A stretch of 40,611 nt of DNA from Candidatus Thiomargarita nelsonii (GCA_000785145.2 JSZA02000049.1:1-40611); one strand, 5' to 3'; positions 32,290 to 40,492 are shown, counted from the first letter of the stretch. Notes: generated from the letters alone by a model not told the origin. A program made the numbers and translations.

Positions 32290-32353
32290 TCATTTATCCT
32301 CCTAAAATATTTTAATTTGATCATCGAGTATCAAGCTGATAATAGATATACGT

Positions 32354-32383
32354 CAGCCGACGTCCCTGATAAACTGTCGGCTG
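32354..32383. terminator. Hairpin after the small secreted protein gene
   Basis: CAGCCGAC and GTCGGCTG, 8-bp GC-rich stem with a 14-nt loop, between the minus-strand genes 32497-32811 and 31372-32289. Probably the terminator of the former. No strong T-run follows. Confidence 0.5.
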
Positions 32384-32496
32384 GACGATTAACCCATTTA
32401 AATGTTATTAATTGACTGATGTCATTGTCGTTTATTTGTGCGGCACCCTACCCTCGTTACCGCTAAGCATCAACCGCTCGAACGGCAGGATAGGTG

Positions 32497-32811
32497 TCAA
32501 CATTCACCAGGATTTGCCCAGCAATATAGGATACCTATCCCAATCGCCGTTCCAGTCACACCATTTACGAACTCCTCGGATCCGAGTTCCGATTTTGTTA
32601 ACAATTTAGAAGCATTTACAATCTCCGTTTCACCCGTGTTAAGGTCCCTAACTTTGAGCTGGTTATAACCCATTTTTCTTACCACCATGACAGACTGATT
32701 GTCTCCCCATCCATTGATGTAATAATAATCACCCGGATCAACATAATCGTAGTCTGCTGCCAGAGCATTAACCGCTAATACTGATAGCACTACCGCCGTC
32801 AATATTTTCAT
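32497..32811 (-). CDS. Small secreted protein
   Basis: 104 residues from ATG 32811, with GGGAG about 10 nt upstream; an in-frame ATG at 32829 would put charged residues before the signal peptide. Signal peptide MKILTAVVLSVLAVNALA, then a mature part with YDYVDPGDYYYINGWGDNQSVMVVRKMGYNQLKVRDLNTGETEIVNASKLL, which resembles a small SH3-like beta barrel, and a hydrophobic glycine-rich tail (GVTGTAIGIGILYCWANPGEC). Family not recognised. A promoter with an exact TTGACA lies about 215 nt upstream. Confidence 0.75.
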   Translation of the reverse strand: MKILTAVVLSVLAVNALAADYDYVDPGDYYYINGWGDNQSVMVVRKMGYNQLKVRDLNTGETEIVNASKLLTKSELGSEEFVNGVTGTAIGIGILYCWANPGEC

Positions 32812-32907
32812 TGCTTTTTTTTCTCCCACGCCCTGTGGATTCTAGTTAGACGCCGGACGCATTGAACGCCTAACCTCAATACCTAAACTTTCTGCTATTG
32901 GGCTCGT

Positions 32908-32936
32908 CCAAGATAAATCTTGGACTCCAAAAAGCT
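32908..32936. repeat. Single GTCCAAGATAAATCTTGGAC unit
   Basis: GTCCAAGATAAATCTTGGAC followed by TCC, one copy of the GGAGTCCAA-type palindrome, between the small secreted gene and its upstream promoter. Next to it is the near-palindrome GTTACGCTTAACGTAAT at 32939. Confidence 0.7.
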
Positions 32937-33033
32937 TGTTACGCTTAACGTAATAAGACAGAGCCATTTTTTTTCAAATATATAAAGATTTGCTTGGACG
33001 TTGCCCGTTTGTCTCATCATCAAACGCGGACAT

Positions 33034-33063
33034 ATTCTACAGACGTGTTACGCTTTATGTCAA
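33034..33063 (-). promoter_or_regulatory. Sigma-70-type promoter with GCGTAACACG spacer motif
   Basis: Minus strand TTGACA (33063-33058), 18-bp spacer, TAGAAT (33039-33034). The spacer carries GCGTAACACG as in the STAND promoter. It faces the small secreted protein gene. Upstream, GATAGTTCCTCACTATCTG forms a hairpin at 33126-33146 that also occurs, slightly changed, upstream of the promoter at 35323-35352. Confidence 0.6.
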
Positions 33064-33210
33064 CAACAAAGGCAAAAAATTTTTAATTTGTTTTTATTGA
33101 CATGACTATGAGCCCTTTAAATATATGATAGTTCCTCACTATCTGAGTGGAAAAATAAAAATGATATATTGACTACGCTTACGAAAAAATATATTATTTA
33201 ATATTCTCGT

Positions 33211-33330
33211 TCCCACGCTCTGCGTGGGAATGCCTGCCTGGACGCTCCGCGTCCTGCAACGAAAATCATAACATAGGAGAATAGGGTGGATGATTGGCAC
33301 TTGCCGGACGCTCCGCGCAGGCATTATTGG
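33211..33330. repeat. REP-like element (CTCGTTCCCACGC family)
   Basis: CTCGTTCCCACGCTCTGCG ... GGACGCTCCGCGTCCTGCAACGA, then a shorter second arm ending GGACGCTCCGCGCAGGCATT. Same family and layout as 13887-14043, including the spacer ACATAGGAGAATAGG. It truncates whatever gene lay upstream of 33436. Confidence 0.75.
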
Positions 33331-33435
33331 TTTTGTTATCAATCGTTTTCGTGGTAGTAACGACTTTAGCACCCGAAAAAACGTTGCGTAATGTTTCTGG
33401 TCATTTAACATTAGATAATGCGGTTGTGAGCGGTT

Positions 33436-33750
33436 ATGAAACGAAGTAACGGAACGTTCAATTCGTCATTTATTAACTTAAAATTAAAATTAACTGATTA
33501 CAAAGTCATTAGGCAATCCCAAAAGGGAACAGGATTTGATTTTTGGTTAGGAGATAAAGGAGATGATTATCCCTTTAAAGATAAAGCAAGGTTAGAAATC
33601 TCCGGTATATTAAAGGGAAAGAAAAACAAAATGACTCAAAGAGTCGAACAAAAAATCAACCAGACAAAGCAAAGCGATAACTTAAAACTCCCTGCTTATA
33701 TTGCTATTATCGAATTTGGTACTCCAATGTTACAGGTTGTTAAAAGATGA
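33436..33750 (+). CDS. Hypothetical protein, probably N-terminally truncated
   Basis: 104 residues: MKRSNGTFNSSFINLKLKLTDYKVIRQSQKGTGFDFWLGDKGDDYPFKDKARLEISGILKGKKNKMTQRVEQKINQTKQSDNLKLPAYIAIIEFGTPMLQVVKR. The GTGFDFWLG...YPFKDKARLEISGI stretch looks like the conserved core of a larger protein. The N-terminal side is cut by a REP element about 100 nt upstream, and a separate short frame just upstream (ending LRNVSGHLTLDNAVVSGYETK) is unrelated. Its end overlaps the next start by 4 nt (ATGA), so the two genes were an operon. Family not named. Confidence 0.55.
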   Translation: MKRSNGTFNSSFINLKLKLTDYKVIRQSQKGTGFDFWLGDKGDDYPFKDKARLEISGILKGKKNKMTQRVEQKINQTKQSDNLKLPAYIAIIEFGTPMLQVVKR

Positions 33751-34154
33751 AAAAATCTGACAAAGTGAATGAATTACATTCAAAAGCCATGGAGATTGCT
33801 CAATCAGCTTTTATTGCTCGAATAAAAGGTGAATTAGAAAAAGTATCGCCCCTCTCTTATCAAGCCTTTCAATATGAGCGTGAAGCGGCAATGCTTTTAT
33901 TAAATGATTATGACATTGAGCCAACACGTTCGGTTTTGTTTAGAAGTGCCGCGAGTCTTGCCTTGAATTTTGAGGATTGTAGAGAGGCGGAAAGAATGAT
34001 TGCTTTTGGGTTATCAGGCAATCCACCACCAGAGATTTTAGAGGAATTAAGAGAATTATTTATTTCCCACATTCCTACACGGGAAGTGAAACCGGTGTCA
34101 ATATCATTGCACCGCCCGCAAGCCTTTTCTCCGCTTGTGACAGCGAGCACGTAG
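33747..34154 (+). CDS. Helical hypothetical protein, partner of the preceding gene
   Basis: 135 residues, start overlapping the previous stop (ATGA). Strongly helical N-terminal part: VNELHSKAMEIAQSAFIARIKGELEKVSPLSYQAFQYEREAAMLLLNDYDIEPTRSVLFRSAASLALNFEDCREAERMIAFGLSGNPPPEILEELRELF, reminiscent of TPR-like or helical-hairpin adaptor proteins. The last ~25 residues (PTREVKPVSISLHRPQAFSPLVTAST) look like out-of-family sequence, so the tail may be frameshifted. I do not recognise the family. The tight coupling suggests a two-protein module such as a toxin-antitoxin-like pair (inference). Confidence 0.6.
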   Translation: MKKSDKVNELHSKAMEIAQSAFIARIKGELEKVSPLSYQAFQYEREAAMLLLNDYDIEPTRSVLFRSAASLALNFEDCREAERMIAFGLSGNPPPEILEELRELFISHIPTREVKPVSISLHRPQAFSPLVTAST

Positions 34155-34219
34155 GCTCCATCTGCTGATCTTGGAAGCCCGAATGGTGCGTGCGTTCTTT
34201 GTGCAAAGGAGAGTCATAA

Positions 34220-34767
34220 ATGACATTATTTGAATTACAACAAATATTGGCTAGAGGTGAGGATAGTCAATATCACTTCAAACAAAATATCACCAATGCG
34301 GATTCTATCGCCGCCGAACTGCTCGCAATGGTCCGGGAAAAATCATTATCGGGATCAATAATAATGGAGAAATAACGGGTTTAAGCTCAAAAGACATTCG
34401 ACGCTTAAATCAATTGATTTCCAATGTCGCTTCTGATTTTGTCAAACCACCGATCAGCCCCTTGACAGAAAATATTCAAACAGATAAAGGCTTGCTTATC
34501 GTGATTTAAATCGGAGAGACTGACTTTACTTCGTTACTTCGTTTGGCAGGGTTATTACTATTTGGGAAATTTCCACAGCGATTCAAACCGGTCTTTGTCG
34601 TCAAGGCGATTGTTTTTCCAGGTGATAATGTGGATATTTCTCAATACTTTGATAATGAGGATATTGAGGGCAATTTGCTGCAAGTTTACAAAGATAGCTT
34701 TGCATTTTGTACTAAAAATGGGGCTAAAAAGACAGAACCTAATAAACTCAAGGCTTGCGTGAGGTGA
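34220..34767 (+). pseudogene. AlbA_2 (Schlafen-type) domain gene relic
   Basis: AAAGGAG precedes ATG 34220. Reads MTLFELQQILARGEDSQYHFKQNITNADSIAAELLAM, then shifts frame and loses bases to continue GKIIIGINNNGEITGLSSKDIRRLNQLISNVASDFVKPPISPLTENIQTDKGLLIVI, the AlbA_2 nucleic-acid-binding fold of RecG-like regulators. After a stop and a deletion, a third piece (GLLLFGKFPQRFKPVFVVKAIVFPGDNVDISQYFDNEDIEGNLLQVYKDSFAF) gives part of the C-terminal helicase-like region. The ends lack the winged-helix tail. Dead gene, probably a former mobile regulator or defence-type gene. Confidence 0.82.
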
Positions 34768-34836
34768 ATCAATGCCATTGGCGTAGGGGCAATCCTTTAT
34801 GGTTGCCCTTAACTTAATGGCATTGGTGAGGTGAAT
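34759..34836. mobile_element. Short CAATGCCA MITE with 11-bp target duplication
   Basis: Element 34770-34825 is only 56 bp: left end CAATGCCATTGGC, one inner arm, right end CTTAACTTAATGGCATTG. GTGAGGTGAAT is repeated exactly at 34759-34769 and 34826-34836. An internally deleted copy that nonetheless shows the full duplication. Confidence 0.92.
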
Positions 34837-34877
34837 AGATAGCCAATCCGAATTTACTAAAAGCATTGATAAAATCA

Positions 34878-34945
34878 TTAAATGTGTAACAGTAGCTATG
34901 TCCCCATTATATAAACGGCTCAATAAATTCATCATTCAACTTTGG
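34878..34945. repeat. Dispersed repeat (copy 1), ATTATATAAAC...TCATCATTCAA
   Basis: AAATGTGTA, ATTATATAAAC, GCTCAATAA and CATCATTCAA...TTTGGC recur in the same order at 37858-37935. Both copies are followed by a TTGGGAGTTGCCT phrase (35055 and 38022). No coding content. Confidence 0.65.
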
Positions 34946-35322
34946 CATATATGTTATTCATTATATACCTATTTTTTATTAAATATAAAATATATTTTTA
35001 TCTATAGAGAAATATCATTTATCATCAACCGACTTTTTTATTTTGCAACAACCCTATTATTTGGGAGTTGCCTAATTGGCTCTGCGTTTGGAACCCAGAA
35101 TGGTGCGATCTTTGTGCAGTACTAAGTCAGGAGTCCAAGATTTATCTTGGACGAATCTTGAACTCCGAAATATTATTCTTCGGGTAGCATTCGTGTTAGA
35201 AGAACCGTTAGCACTGGAACACTAAAGTCTTTCCAAGTTATCATCCGAATCTTTACCGTCAGTAAACAGGGCAACGCTTATATTGTCGCCTGACTGCACA
35301 GAGTCACAGTCAAGCGTGGCGT
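34946..35322. other. AT-rich intergenic stretch with a GGAGTCCAA repeat
   Basis: No gene recognised. Contains GGAACCCAGAATGGTGCG...CTTTGTGCA at 35089, echoed at 34173 (GGAAGCCCGAATGGTGCG...CTTTGTGCA), and the GGAGTCCAAGATTTATCTTG unit at 35132, also found at 40543. The segment 35220-35320 lies downstream of the minus-strand promoter at 35323-35352 and has short self-complementary stretches (TGACTG / CAGTCA); a small RNA is possible but unsupported. Confidence 0.4.
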
Positions 35323-35352
35323 ATGATATTACTTGTTACGCAACAATGTCAA
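35323..35352 (-). promoter_or_regulatory. Sigma-70-type promoter with GCGTAACA motif, orphan
   Basis: Minus strand TTGACA (35352-35347), 18-bp spacer, TATCAT (35328-35323). Spacer contains TTGCGTAACAAG. No minus-strand gene follows within 1 kb, so it is orphaned or drives an RNA. A GATAG...CTATCTGAGT hairpin lies upstream at 35387-35410, as for the promoter at 33034. Confidence 0.5.
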
Positions 35353-35480
35353 CACCCATTTTTTAAAAATACCTGATAGCTCGTCGCTATCTGAGTAAAT
35401 AGCCATTGGACAAATCAAAAGAATTCTGTGCTGGACGGGGTTTGCAACCCAATGCCATTAATTGATACCGACACCGGCTT

Positions 35481-35513
35481 AAAAATCCTATTTTTTGAAA
35501 AAATAGGATTTTT
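35481..35513. repeat. Perfect 16-bp-stem hairpin
   Basis: AAAAATCCTATTTTTT and its complement around a single G. Same architecture as 6845-6877. In a noncoding stretch with lone CAATGCCATTAA arms at 35450 and 35573. Confidence 0.6.
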
Positions 35514-35618
35514 CACGACGGCTCGATTTCAGCACCAGAGTGGAAATTTCCGCTGCTCTAAAAAGCAATGCCATTAAGTTAAGGCTAAAAATAAGTTCCC
35601 TCCTTACGTCGGGACAGG

Positions 35619-35695
35619 CCTACGAGGAGAACCATACCCATGACGTTGTAAATTATACGAAAAATTAACCGGCGGGGTATTGGTCTCCCCGTAGG
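35619..35695. terminator. Inverted repeat downstream of the 668-residue exported protein gene
   Basis: CCTACGAGGAGAACCATACCC and GGGGTATTGGTCTCCCCGTAGG are imperfect complements over about 21 bp. The element begins 8 nt past the stop codon of the minus-strand gene. Could terminate it, or be a MITE inserted there. Confidence 0.5.
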
Positions 35696-35702
35696 TTTGC
35701 GG

Positions 35703-37661
35703 TTAATTTTTTTGTTGCGCCCCCGTTAATTCAAAAGCCAATGGGTTAGATGATGGAATGAGTTTCAGTTCCGCCTCATACATAACGGTGTCACCAGATG
35801 CATCAGGTACTGTGACACAGGGAATACTTAATGTACCATCTATTTGATAACTTGTAACACAATCATTAGTGATTGAGGTTTCTCCATTTTCTTGTACCTG
35901 TGTTAATTCAAAAGCAAGTGGGTCAGAAAACGGATTTAATTTCATTTCTCCCTCATACATCAAGCTAGTGTCCGGTACACTAACACAGGGAATATTTAAG
36001 AAACCATCTGTTTCATAAGTTGCTATACAATCAGGCTCATCGGGCTCAACAGGTTCATCATTTATTCCATAATAAAATATTGCCTGCTGATGAAGGTTAG
36101 TAGTGCCCGTGAATATCAATTGATCCTGGTCATTAAATTGATTGGAGCTACCACTTAAACTAATCTCTTTTGATATATCATCGATTCTGCTGAAGGTTTG
36201 ACTTTCTCCACCAATCTCGACGGCTTGTTCTTCTGCTAAGAGTAAGCGCAATTCAGCATTTTCATTACCAAGCCAAATGCCTCTTATTGAAGCTCTGGAA
36301 TCCAAGGCATCCCTGATCCCTGCCCAGAAAATAATTGTGTTTTGATTATTAATCAATGGTTGACCGATTTCCTTGAAATACCACGTAGGACTAAAACCAG
36401 GTGGTTGAAACTCAGGGTGTACGAGTAATTTCAAATGTGATTCCCCAAGCTCATTAAAATCTGAGTAGCTGGCTGCCTGTTTAGGTGGACCCACTAGAAT
36501 CACCTCACCAACGGGAGATAAACTGACAGATGAAATGGTCTTTACGACAGAAAAAGCATTGTCATTTATTGCTGCAAATGCTCCTAAAAATGCTCCAAAC
36601 CCTGGAGCCACATTCATGGATTCATTTGGAAATCCTGGTAGTGTTTCGCCATAAAAAGCTATGGGCTCAATCTCACCATTTTTACGTGCTACCCACCAGC
36701 CATCCAGTTTATTTGAATTTCCGTTTTTAACGGTAGCAGGAAATAATACATCTCCATTGTCATTAATATTAGCTGTCGTAAAAAAACTCATAAGACTCAA
36801 GATAGAAAAATAAGAATTAACTGGCATCCCCGGTGCAATCTCATTCTCCACAACAATTTTTTTAAATACACCAGCCTTCCAAGTAAATAATCCTACACCA
36901 GGACAAACGACTTCATTATCATCTGAATCTAAAAAAGCAAGGAAGAGTATTTCTCCTTGTTGATTAATATCCAAAGTTAAGCTGAAGGAAGCCAAAGCAT
37001 TGTCGCTGATAGTGCATTCAGGGTAAAAATCGGCGATTTCATCTCCGCTAGAAATGACTAACTCCAAGGAGTTATTGTTCCAGAACCAAATCGCTGATTG
37101 AAATGTCATTCCGCTAATTACTATTCCTTGAATTACCAAGCCCGCATCCGTGAACGCTAAATTACTAATACCCTTTACAGTGCTGCCCACAGGCAATCCT
37201 GGCGCAGGCTCGTCCACCTGAATGATACCAAAAGTAGTACCATTAACACTCGCCAAAATGGCATCACCCGTTTTAGAACCAACCATCTTTGCTTTAAAGG
37301 CAACCGAGCCAGAATCAGAAATAACCAAAGTTTTTGAGTCGGCACGGCTAAATAAAGTACTTGCTATAAATCCATTAGGTGATTCACCTTCCCTAATCAC
37401 GGTCTTTAATTGACCAGGCTTGCCTGACCAAACCGCGTGTTGGGTTGTAGAATTTGGGCTAACGCTTCTTGCAGCACCCATAAATGCAATATGACCACCG
37501 CCACTGATAACGGGATTTTCCAGCCCCTGGTATGTGGAATCAGATGGAAAATCTGCCGCCTGCTTGCCATTTTCAGCAATTATTCTAAAATCGGCGGCGT
37601 TTGCTGTTATCGTTACAAGCACTAAGCTGGCTTGTAGAAATAGGGAAAAACTCAGTTTCAT
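35703..37661 (-). CDS. Exported repeat protein (beta-propeller-like)
   Basis: 652 residues from ATG 37661 (MKLSFSLFLQASLVLVTITANAADF, signal peptide), chosen for AAAGGAG 7 nt upstream. The body consists of degenerate repeats in the style GxxxxNxxGxxxFxAxxxxG...LxxVxxxGxxxPG (for example ISGGGHIAFMGAAR...HAVWSGKPGQLKTVIREGESPNGF; ININQQGEILFLAFLDSD; NINDNGDVLFPATVKNG), as in exported proteins with NxxGxxxF-type tandem repeats. Two C-terminal repeats of about 45 residues follow (TDGFLNIPCVSVPDTSLMYEGEMKLNPFSDPLAFELT / IDGTLSIPCVTVPDASGDTVMYEAELKLIPSSNPLAFELT). Probably extracellular or outer-membrane associated; function unknown. Confidence 0.8.
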   Translation of the reverse strand: MKLSFSLFLQASLVLVTITANAADFRIIAENGKQAADFPSDSTYQGLENPVISGGGHIAFMGAARSVSPNSTTQHAVWSGKPGQLKTVIREGESPNGFIASTLFSRADSKTLVISDSGSVAFKAKMVGSKTGDAILASVNGTTFGIIQVDEPAPGLPVGSTVKGISNLAFTDAGLVIQGIVISGMTFQSAIWFWNNNSLELVISSGDEIADFYPECTISDNALASFSLTLDINQQGEILFLAFLDSDDNEVVCPGVGLFTWKAGVFKKIVVENEIAPGMPVNSYFSILSLMSFFTTANINDNGDVLFPATVKNGNSNKLDGWWVARKNGEIEPIAFYGETLPGFPNESMNVAPGFGAFLGAFAAINDNAFSVVKTISSVSLSPVGEVILVGPPKQAASYSDFNELGESHLKLLVHPEFQPPGFSPTWYFKEIGQPLINNQNTIIFWAGIRDALDSRASIRGIWLGNENAELRLLLAEEQAVEIGGESQTFSRIDDISKEISLSGSSNQFNDQDQLIFTGTTNLHQQAIFYYGINDEPVEPDEPDCIATYETDGFLNIPCVSVPDTSLMYEGEMKLNPFSDPLAFELTQVQENGETSITNDCVTSYQIDGTLSIPCVTVPDASGDTVMYEAELKLIPSSNPLAFELTGAQQKN

Positions 37662-37699
37662 TTTACTATCTCCTTTGTGTTTGAAAAAAATCAGATAAC

Positions 37700-37767
37700 A
37701 GGAGTCCAAGATTTATCTTGGACGAGCCGAACGCGCAGCACTCGTCCAAAATAAATTTTGGACTCCT
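37700..37767. repeat. GGAGTCCAA-type palindrome
   Basis: AGGAGTCCAAGATTTATCTT...GGACGAG and CTCGTCCAAAATAAATTTTG...GACTCCT, the two centre variants facing each other around an 18-nt loop. It lies upstream of the exported protein gene, in its promoter region. Confidence 0.8.
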
Positions 37768-37857
37768 AATTTGAATAACGAGAGATCAACAAAGTCATTC
37801 AAGTTTGGCCTTTTTTGATTGAAAAAATGGCCGGATTTAATTAACATCGATCTCAAT

Positions 37858-37935
37858 TAAATGTGTAGCACCTCATTTTTGGGCTATTATATAAACTGCT
37901 CAATAATCTCATCATTCAATTTTGGCTGTATTAAG
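37858..37935. repeat. Dispersed repeat (copy 2), ATTATATAAAC...TCATCATTCAA
   Basis: Second copy of the segment at 34878-34945, with about 80 percent identity in the aligned blocks and a different 15-base insert after AAATGTGTA. Confidence 0.6.
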
Positions 37936-37949
37936 TAAAAAACCTTGAT

Positions 37950-38037
37950 CTCAGGCAACTCACAAAAAATAATATACCCATTCGGGGCAATCCTTTATGG
38001 TTGCCCTTGGTATTTTATTTTTTGGGAGTTGCCTCAG
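37950..38037. mobile_element. Palindromic element with GGCAACTC ends
   Basis: CTCAGGCAACTCACAAAAAA and TTTTTTGGGAGTTGCCTCAG pair over about 28 bp; the loop holds one GGGGCAATCCTTTATGG arm. An 88-bp MITE-like element; no target duplication seen. Between the lipoprotein gene 3' end and the exported protein gene. Confidence 0.65.
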
Positions 38038-38097
38038 AAAAAGGGTTAGTTTTTAAATTCGTTTATTTATCAAAATAGTTGTACTACTATAGATTTG

Positions 38098-40347
38098 TCA
38101 CGGAGAATTGCGTCGATAATAAACTCTATAGCCACTGTGTTTTAATGCTTGCATCGAAATCAAATTTTTCTCAAACTGTTTGATTTCTTTGCTATCACAA
38201 TCATATTTTCTCCTCATAGCTGGTATGCTTGAAATCACAACAAGATTACTTGAAAGGGCAGTCCCCCAACTTCTAACCCTACAAATATTTTTGCATAAGT
38301 TGACAAACTCAGCGTTAATCAAATATTCACCAGATAAGGGGATGCCGCCGAATTCTGACATCTTATTACCATACAAATCATAAGTAATATATGTGTCGGT
38401 TTTTGTATTGAGTGTCAGTTTTTGAGCACCGGGTTTAAAACACCGTTTTGGACGGTGTTTGTAATCATGCATGTATTCCACCGCTAAGGGAGACAAGAGC
38501 GACGGATGACTTTTGCCCATCATTAGCTCGAATAATCCTTTTAAGATTATGTTGTCCTTAGATAGATGGTCAGCAATATCATTCACTGATTTTAAATATT
38601 TTTTATCCAGTTTTCTCACCCTAGCAATATCTCCTTCATAAATCGCGTTAAGATAATCACCTCCTGGCAAATCACAAAAGACCTTTGAAATACATTTCCC
38701 TTCAACGCTTGATGCCACACGGGAGCTAATCATTCTCGCATTAGGTGAGATAGTCATAAACAAACGTTTAGCAGCCTCAAGGTCTTTAGTCAGATAGTAG
38801 CGATGTGCTTGAGTTGGTTTAGACCATTTGACACAGGTGTTAATATGATGTTTATCAGCCCACTGAATGCATACACTCGGCTCAGTTTTACCATGATGGC
38901 GAGAGTTCCAAATATCCGTACCGAGTTTTTGACTGAGAACCTTATCTCTTCTGAAAATAACGTTTTGCGGTTTGCTGAGAATATCTTCTTCTATTTGACC
39001 TGTTTTAGAATTTTTGGCAGTATTAACAATCTTGAGACTTTGTCCAATCATGTTCCAAAGCACACGCCTGGTAAGATCGCCAGGTAAATAGATCGTCGTT
39101 GTGCCGAATACCCGTTCGACTGCACCATAATACATTGAATCTCCAGCGTATGTGATCTTATCAACACCACTCATATCAACTAGATAAAAGTCTTTGACAT
39201 CTTCAATGGATTTAAAGTCATTTGCGAGTTCAGTAGTCGTATTGAATTGCCCTGCATCCAAAGCTTGGAAATAATTTAGGACAGCACTTGCTTTTCGACA
39301 ATTCTGTTTATTTGCCATTTCATTAAATGACATTGATACATATTCCCAGTCAATATTATCAGACTTGGTCAGTGTTTTGATCCCCAAGCTTTGCTTGCCC
39401 TCCCACATCTGGAACGTAACCTCAACAGTATTGTCCGCATTGACAAGCGTCTTAATTTCTTTGATATTATGCTGCTTCATCACCCAAATAGCTTCTGCCG
39501 CTTGCTCATCACAAGGAATTTTAAATTGTTTTAACAAACTTTCCCTCGCTAGCTTAGGATTCTTGATCAAGCTTAATTCCTGATTCGTTGGTTTATTCAT
39601 CAGATTCATGGGAGTGCCTAAAAGAGTTAGCGGATTTTTCTTGATTAATGTCAACATTTCAGGCGAAGCAGAAACACGGGTGAAAGTGCCTGTTATTTCC
39701 TTATTCTTATCTAAGAGATAAGTCACGTTCATTTGGTTGATGTTGCTACCATCATGTAACGCTATCAATGTAGTTGGGAGAAATTTTTGACAGTTATCAG
39801 AATAGCCTTTTAGTTCAGTGAATTTGATTATCAACGATTTGTAACGCATCTTTTCAGAGATTTTGTACTTAGAGAAGTTAAATGGAAAATCGTTCAAGCT
39901 TCCTTCAATACTTTGTACACATTGATCATCAGGAAAAATCGCGTAGCCACGTACATTGACAGTATTCTTAAGCTTCTCTATTATTCCTACATTGAGAACA
40001 CTGCTGACATTTACGCCATGTAGACTGGCATTGGTAAAAAGTTTCGCTTTTGTTCCCAACCAAAGCGAAATCTCCACTTCTTGGTCGTTTGTTTTTCCCC
40101 GCCAGGTTCCGATTAAGTTTCTCGTTCCTCTTGTGTTGACTTTTACAACTTCAATTTCCACTTCAGAGTGATGTTTATGATTATCAGCTCGCTCTTTAGT
40201 ACTTTCAGATGGCTTTGAAGTGTTGGCAGTGCTGATATTGCTTTCGGGTGTTGCTGGCTGTTCTAGAACGCTACTGCAACTCATACTGAATCCACTAATA
40301 CTAAGGATGATTAACAGTGTTTTTATAAAAGATGATGTCATATTCAT
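38098..40347 (-). CDS. Large lipoprotein of unknown function
   Basis: 749 residues. N-terminal MNMTSSFIKTLLIILSISGFSMSC ends in a lipobox (FSMSC), so Cys24 would be lipidated. No aspartate at +2, which suggests outer-membrane sorting. A serine/threonine-rich linker (TPESNISTANTSKPSESTKERADNHKHHSE) is followed by beta-rich sequence with GTWRGKTNDQEVEISLWLG, then a long mixed region with many cysteines (CVQS, DNCQKF, PCDEQ, NCRKAS, CIQWADKHHINTCVKW, GKCISKVFCDLPGGDY, NLCKNICRV). Near the C-terminus, AIYEGDIARVRKLDKKYLKSVND looks like an ankyrin-type repeat. Weak RBS; ATG 40341 is an alternative start. Family not recognised. Confidence 0.78.
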   Translation of the reverse strand: MNMTSSFIKTLLIILSISGFSMSCSSVLEQPATPESNISTANTSKPSESTKERADNHKHHSEVEIEVVKVNTRGTRNLIGTWRGKTNDQEVEISLWLGTKAKLFTNASLHGVNVSSVLNVGIIEKLKNTVNVRGYAIFPDDQCVQSIEGSLNDFPFNFSKYKISEKMRYKSLIIKFTELKGYSDNCQKFLPTTLIALHDGSNINQMNVTYLLDKNKEITGTFTRVSASPEMLTLIKKNPLTLLGTPMNLMNKPTNQELSLIKNPKLARESLLKQFKIPCDEQAAEAIWVMKQHNIKEIKTLVNADNTVEVTFQMWEGKQSLGIKTLTKSDNIDWEYVSMSFNEMANKQNCRKASAVLNYFQALDAGQFNTTTELANDFKSIEDVKDFYLVDMSGVDKITYAGDSMYYGAVERVFGTTTIYLPGDLTRRVLWNMIGQSLKIVNTAKNSKTGQIEEDILSKPQNVIFRRDKVLSQKLGTDIWNSRHHGKTEPSVCIQWADKHHINTCVKWSKPTQAHRYYLTKDLEAAKRLFMTISPNARMISSRVASSVEGKCISKVFCDLPGGDYLNAIYEGDIARVRKLDKKYLKSVNDIADHLSKDNIILKGLFELMMGKSHPSLLSPLAVEYMHDYKHRPKRCFKPGAQKLTLNTKTDTYITYDLYGNKMSEFGGIPLSGEYLINAEFVNLCKNICRVRSWGTALSSNLVVISSIPAMRRKYDCDSKEIKQFEKNLISMQALKHSGYRVYYRRNSP

Positions 40348-40364
40348 ATTTTGAAAATTTCAAG

Positions 40365-40450
40365 CAAGCGTAGGGTGCGTCCTACGCACCGTCATCTGCA
40401 CCATAATCATTAATGAGGCATCTTTATTTGTGCGGAGTACGCACCCTACG
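40365..40450. repeat. GCGTAGGGTGCGTCC palindrome
   Basis: GCGTAGGGTGCGTCCTACGC and GTGCGGAGTACGCACCCTACGC with a long loop. Member of the GTAGGGTGCGT family, upstream of the lipoprotein gene. Confidence 0.75.
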
Positions 40451-40492
40451 CTAGAGAGAGATAAGACAAGCACACATTAGTACAACTAATTT

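Noticed and set aside
35220..35320. Small RNA downstream of the orphan promoter
   Set aside because: Only short self-complementary pieces and no terminator; kept as a possibility in the spacer entry, not called.
38803..39583. Plus-strand frames within the lipoprotein gene
   Set aside because: Antisense shadows; the minus-strand frame has a lipobox and runs 749 codons.
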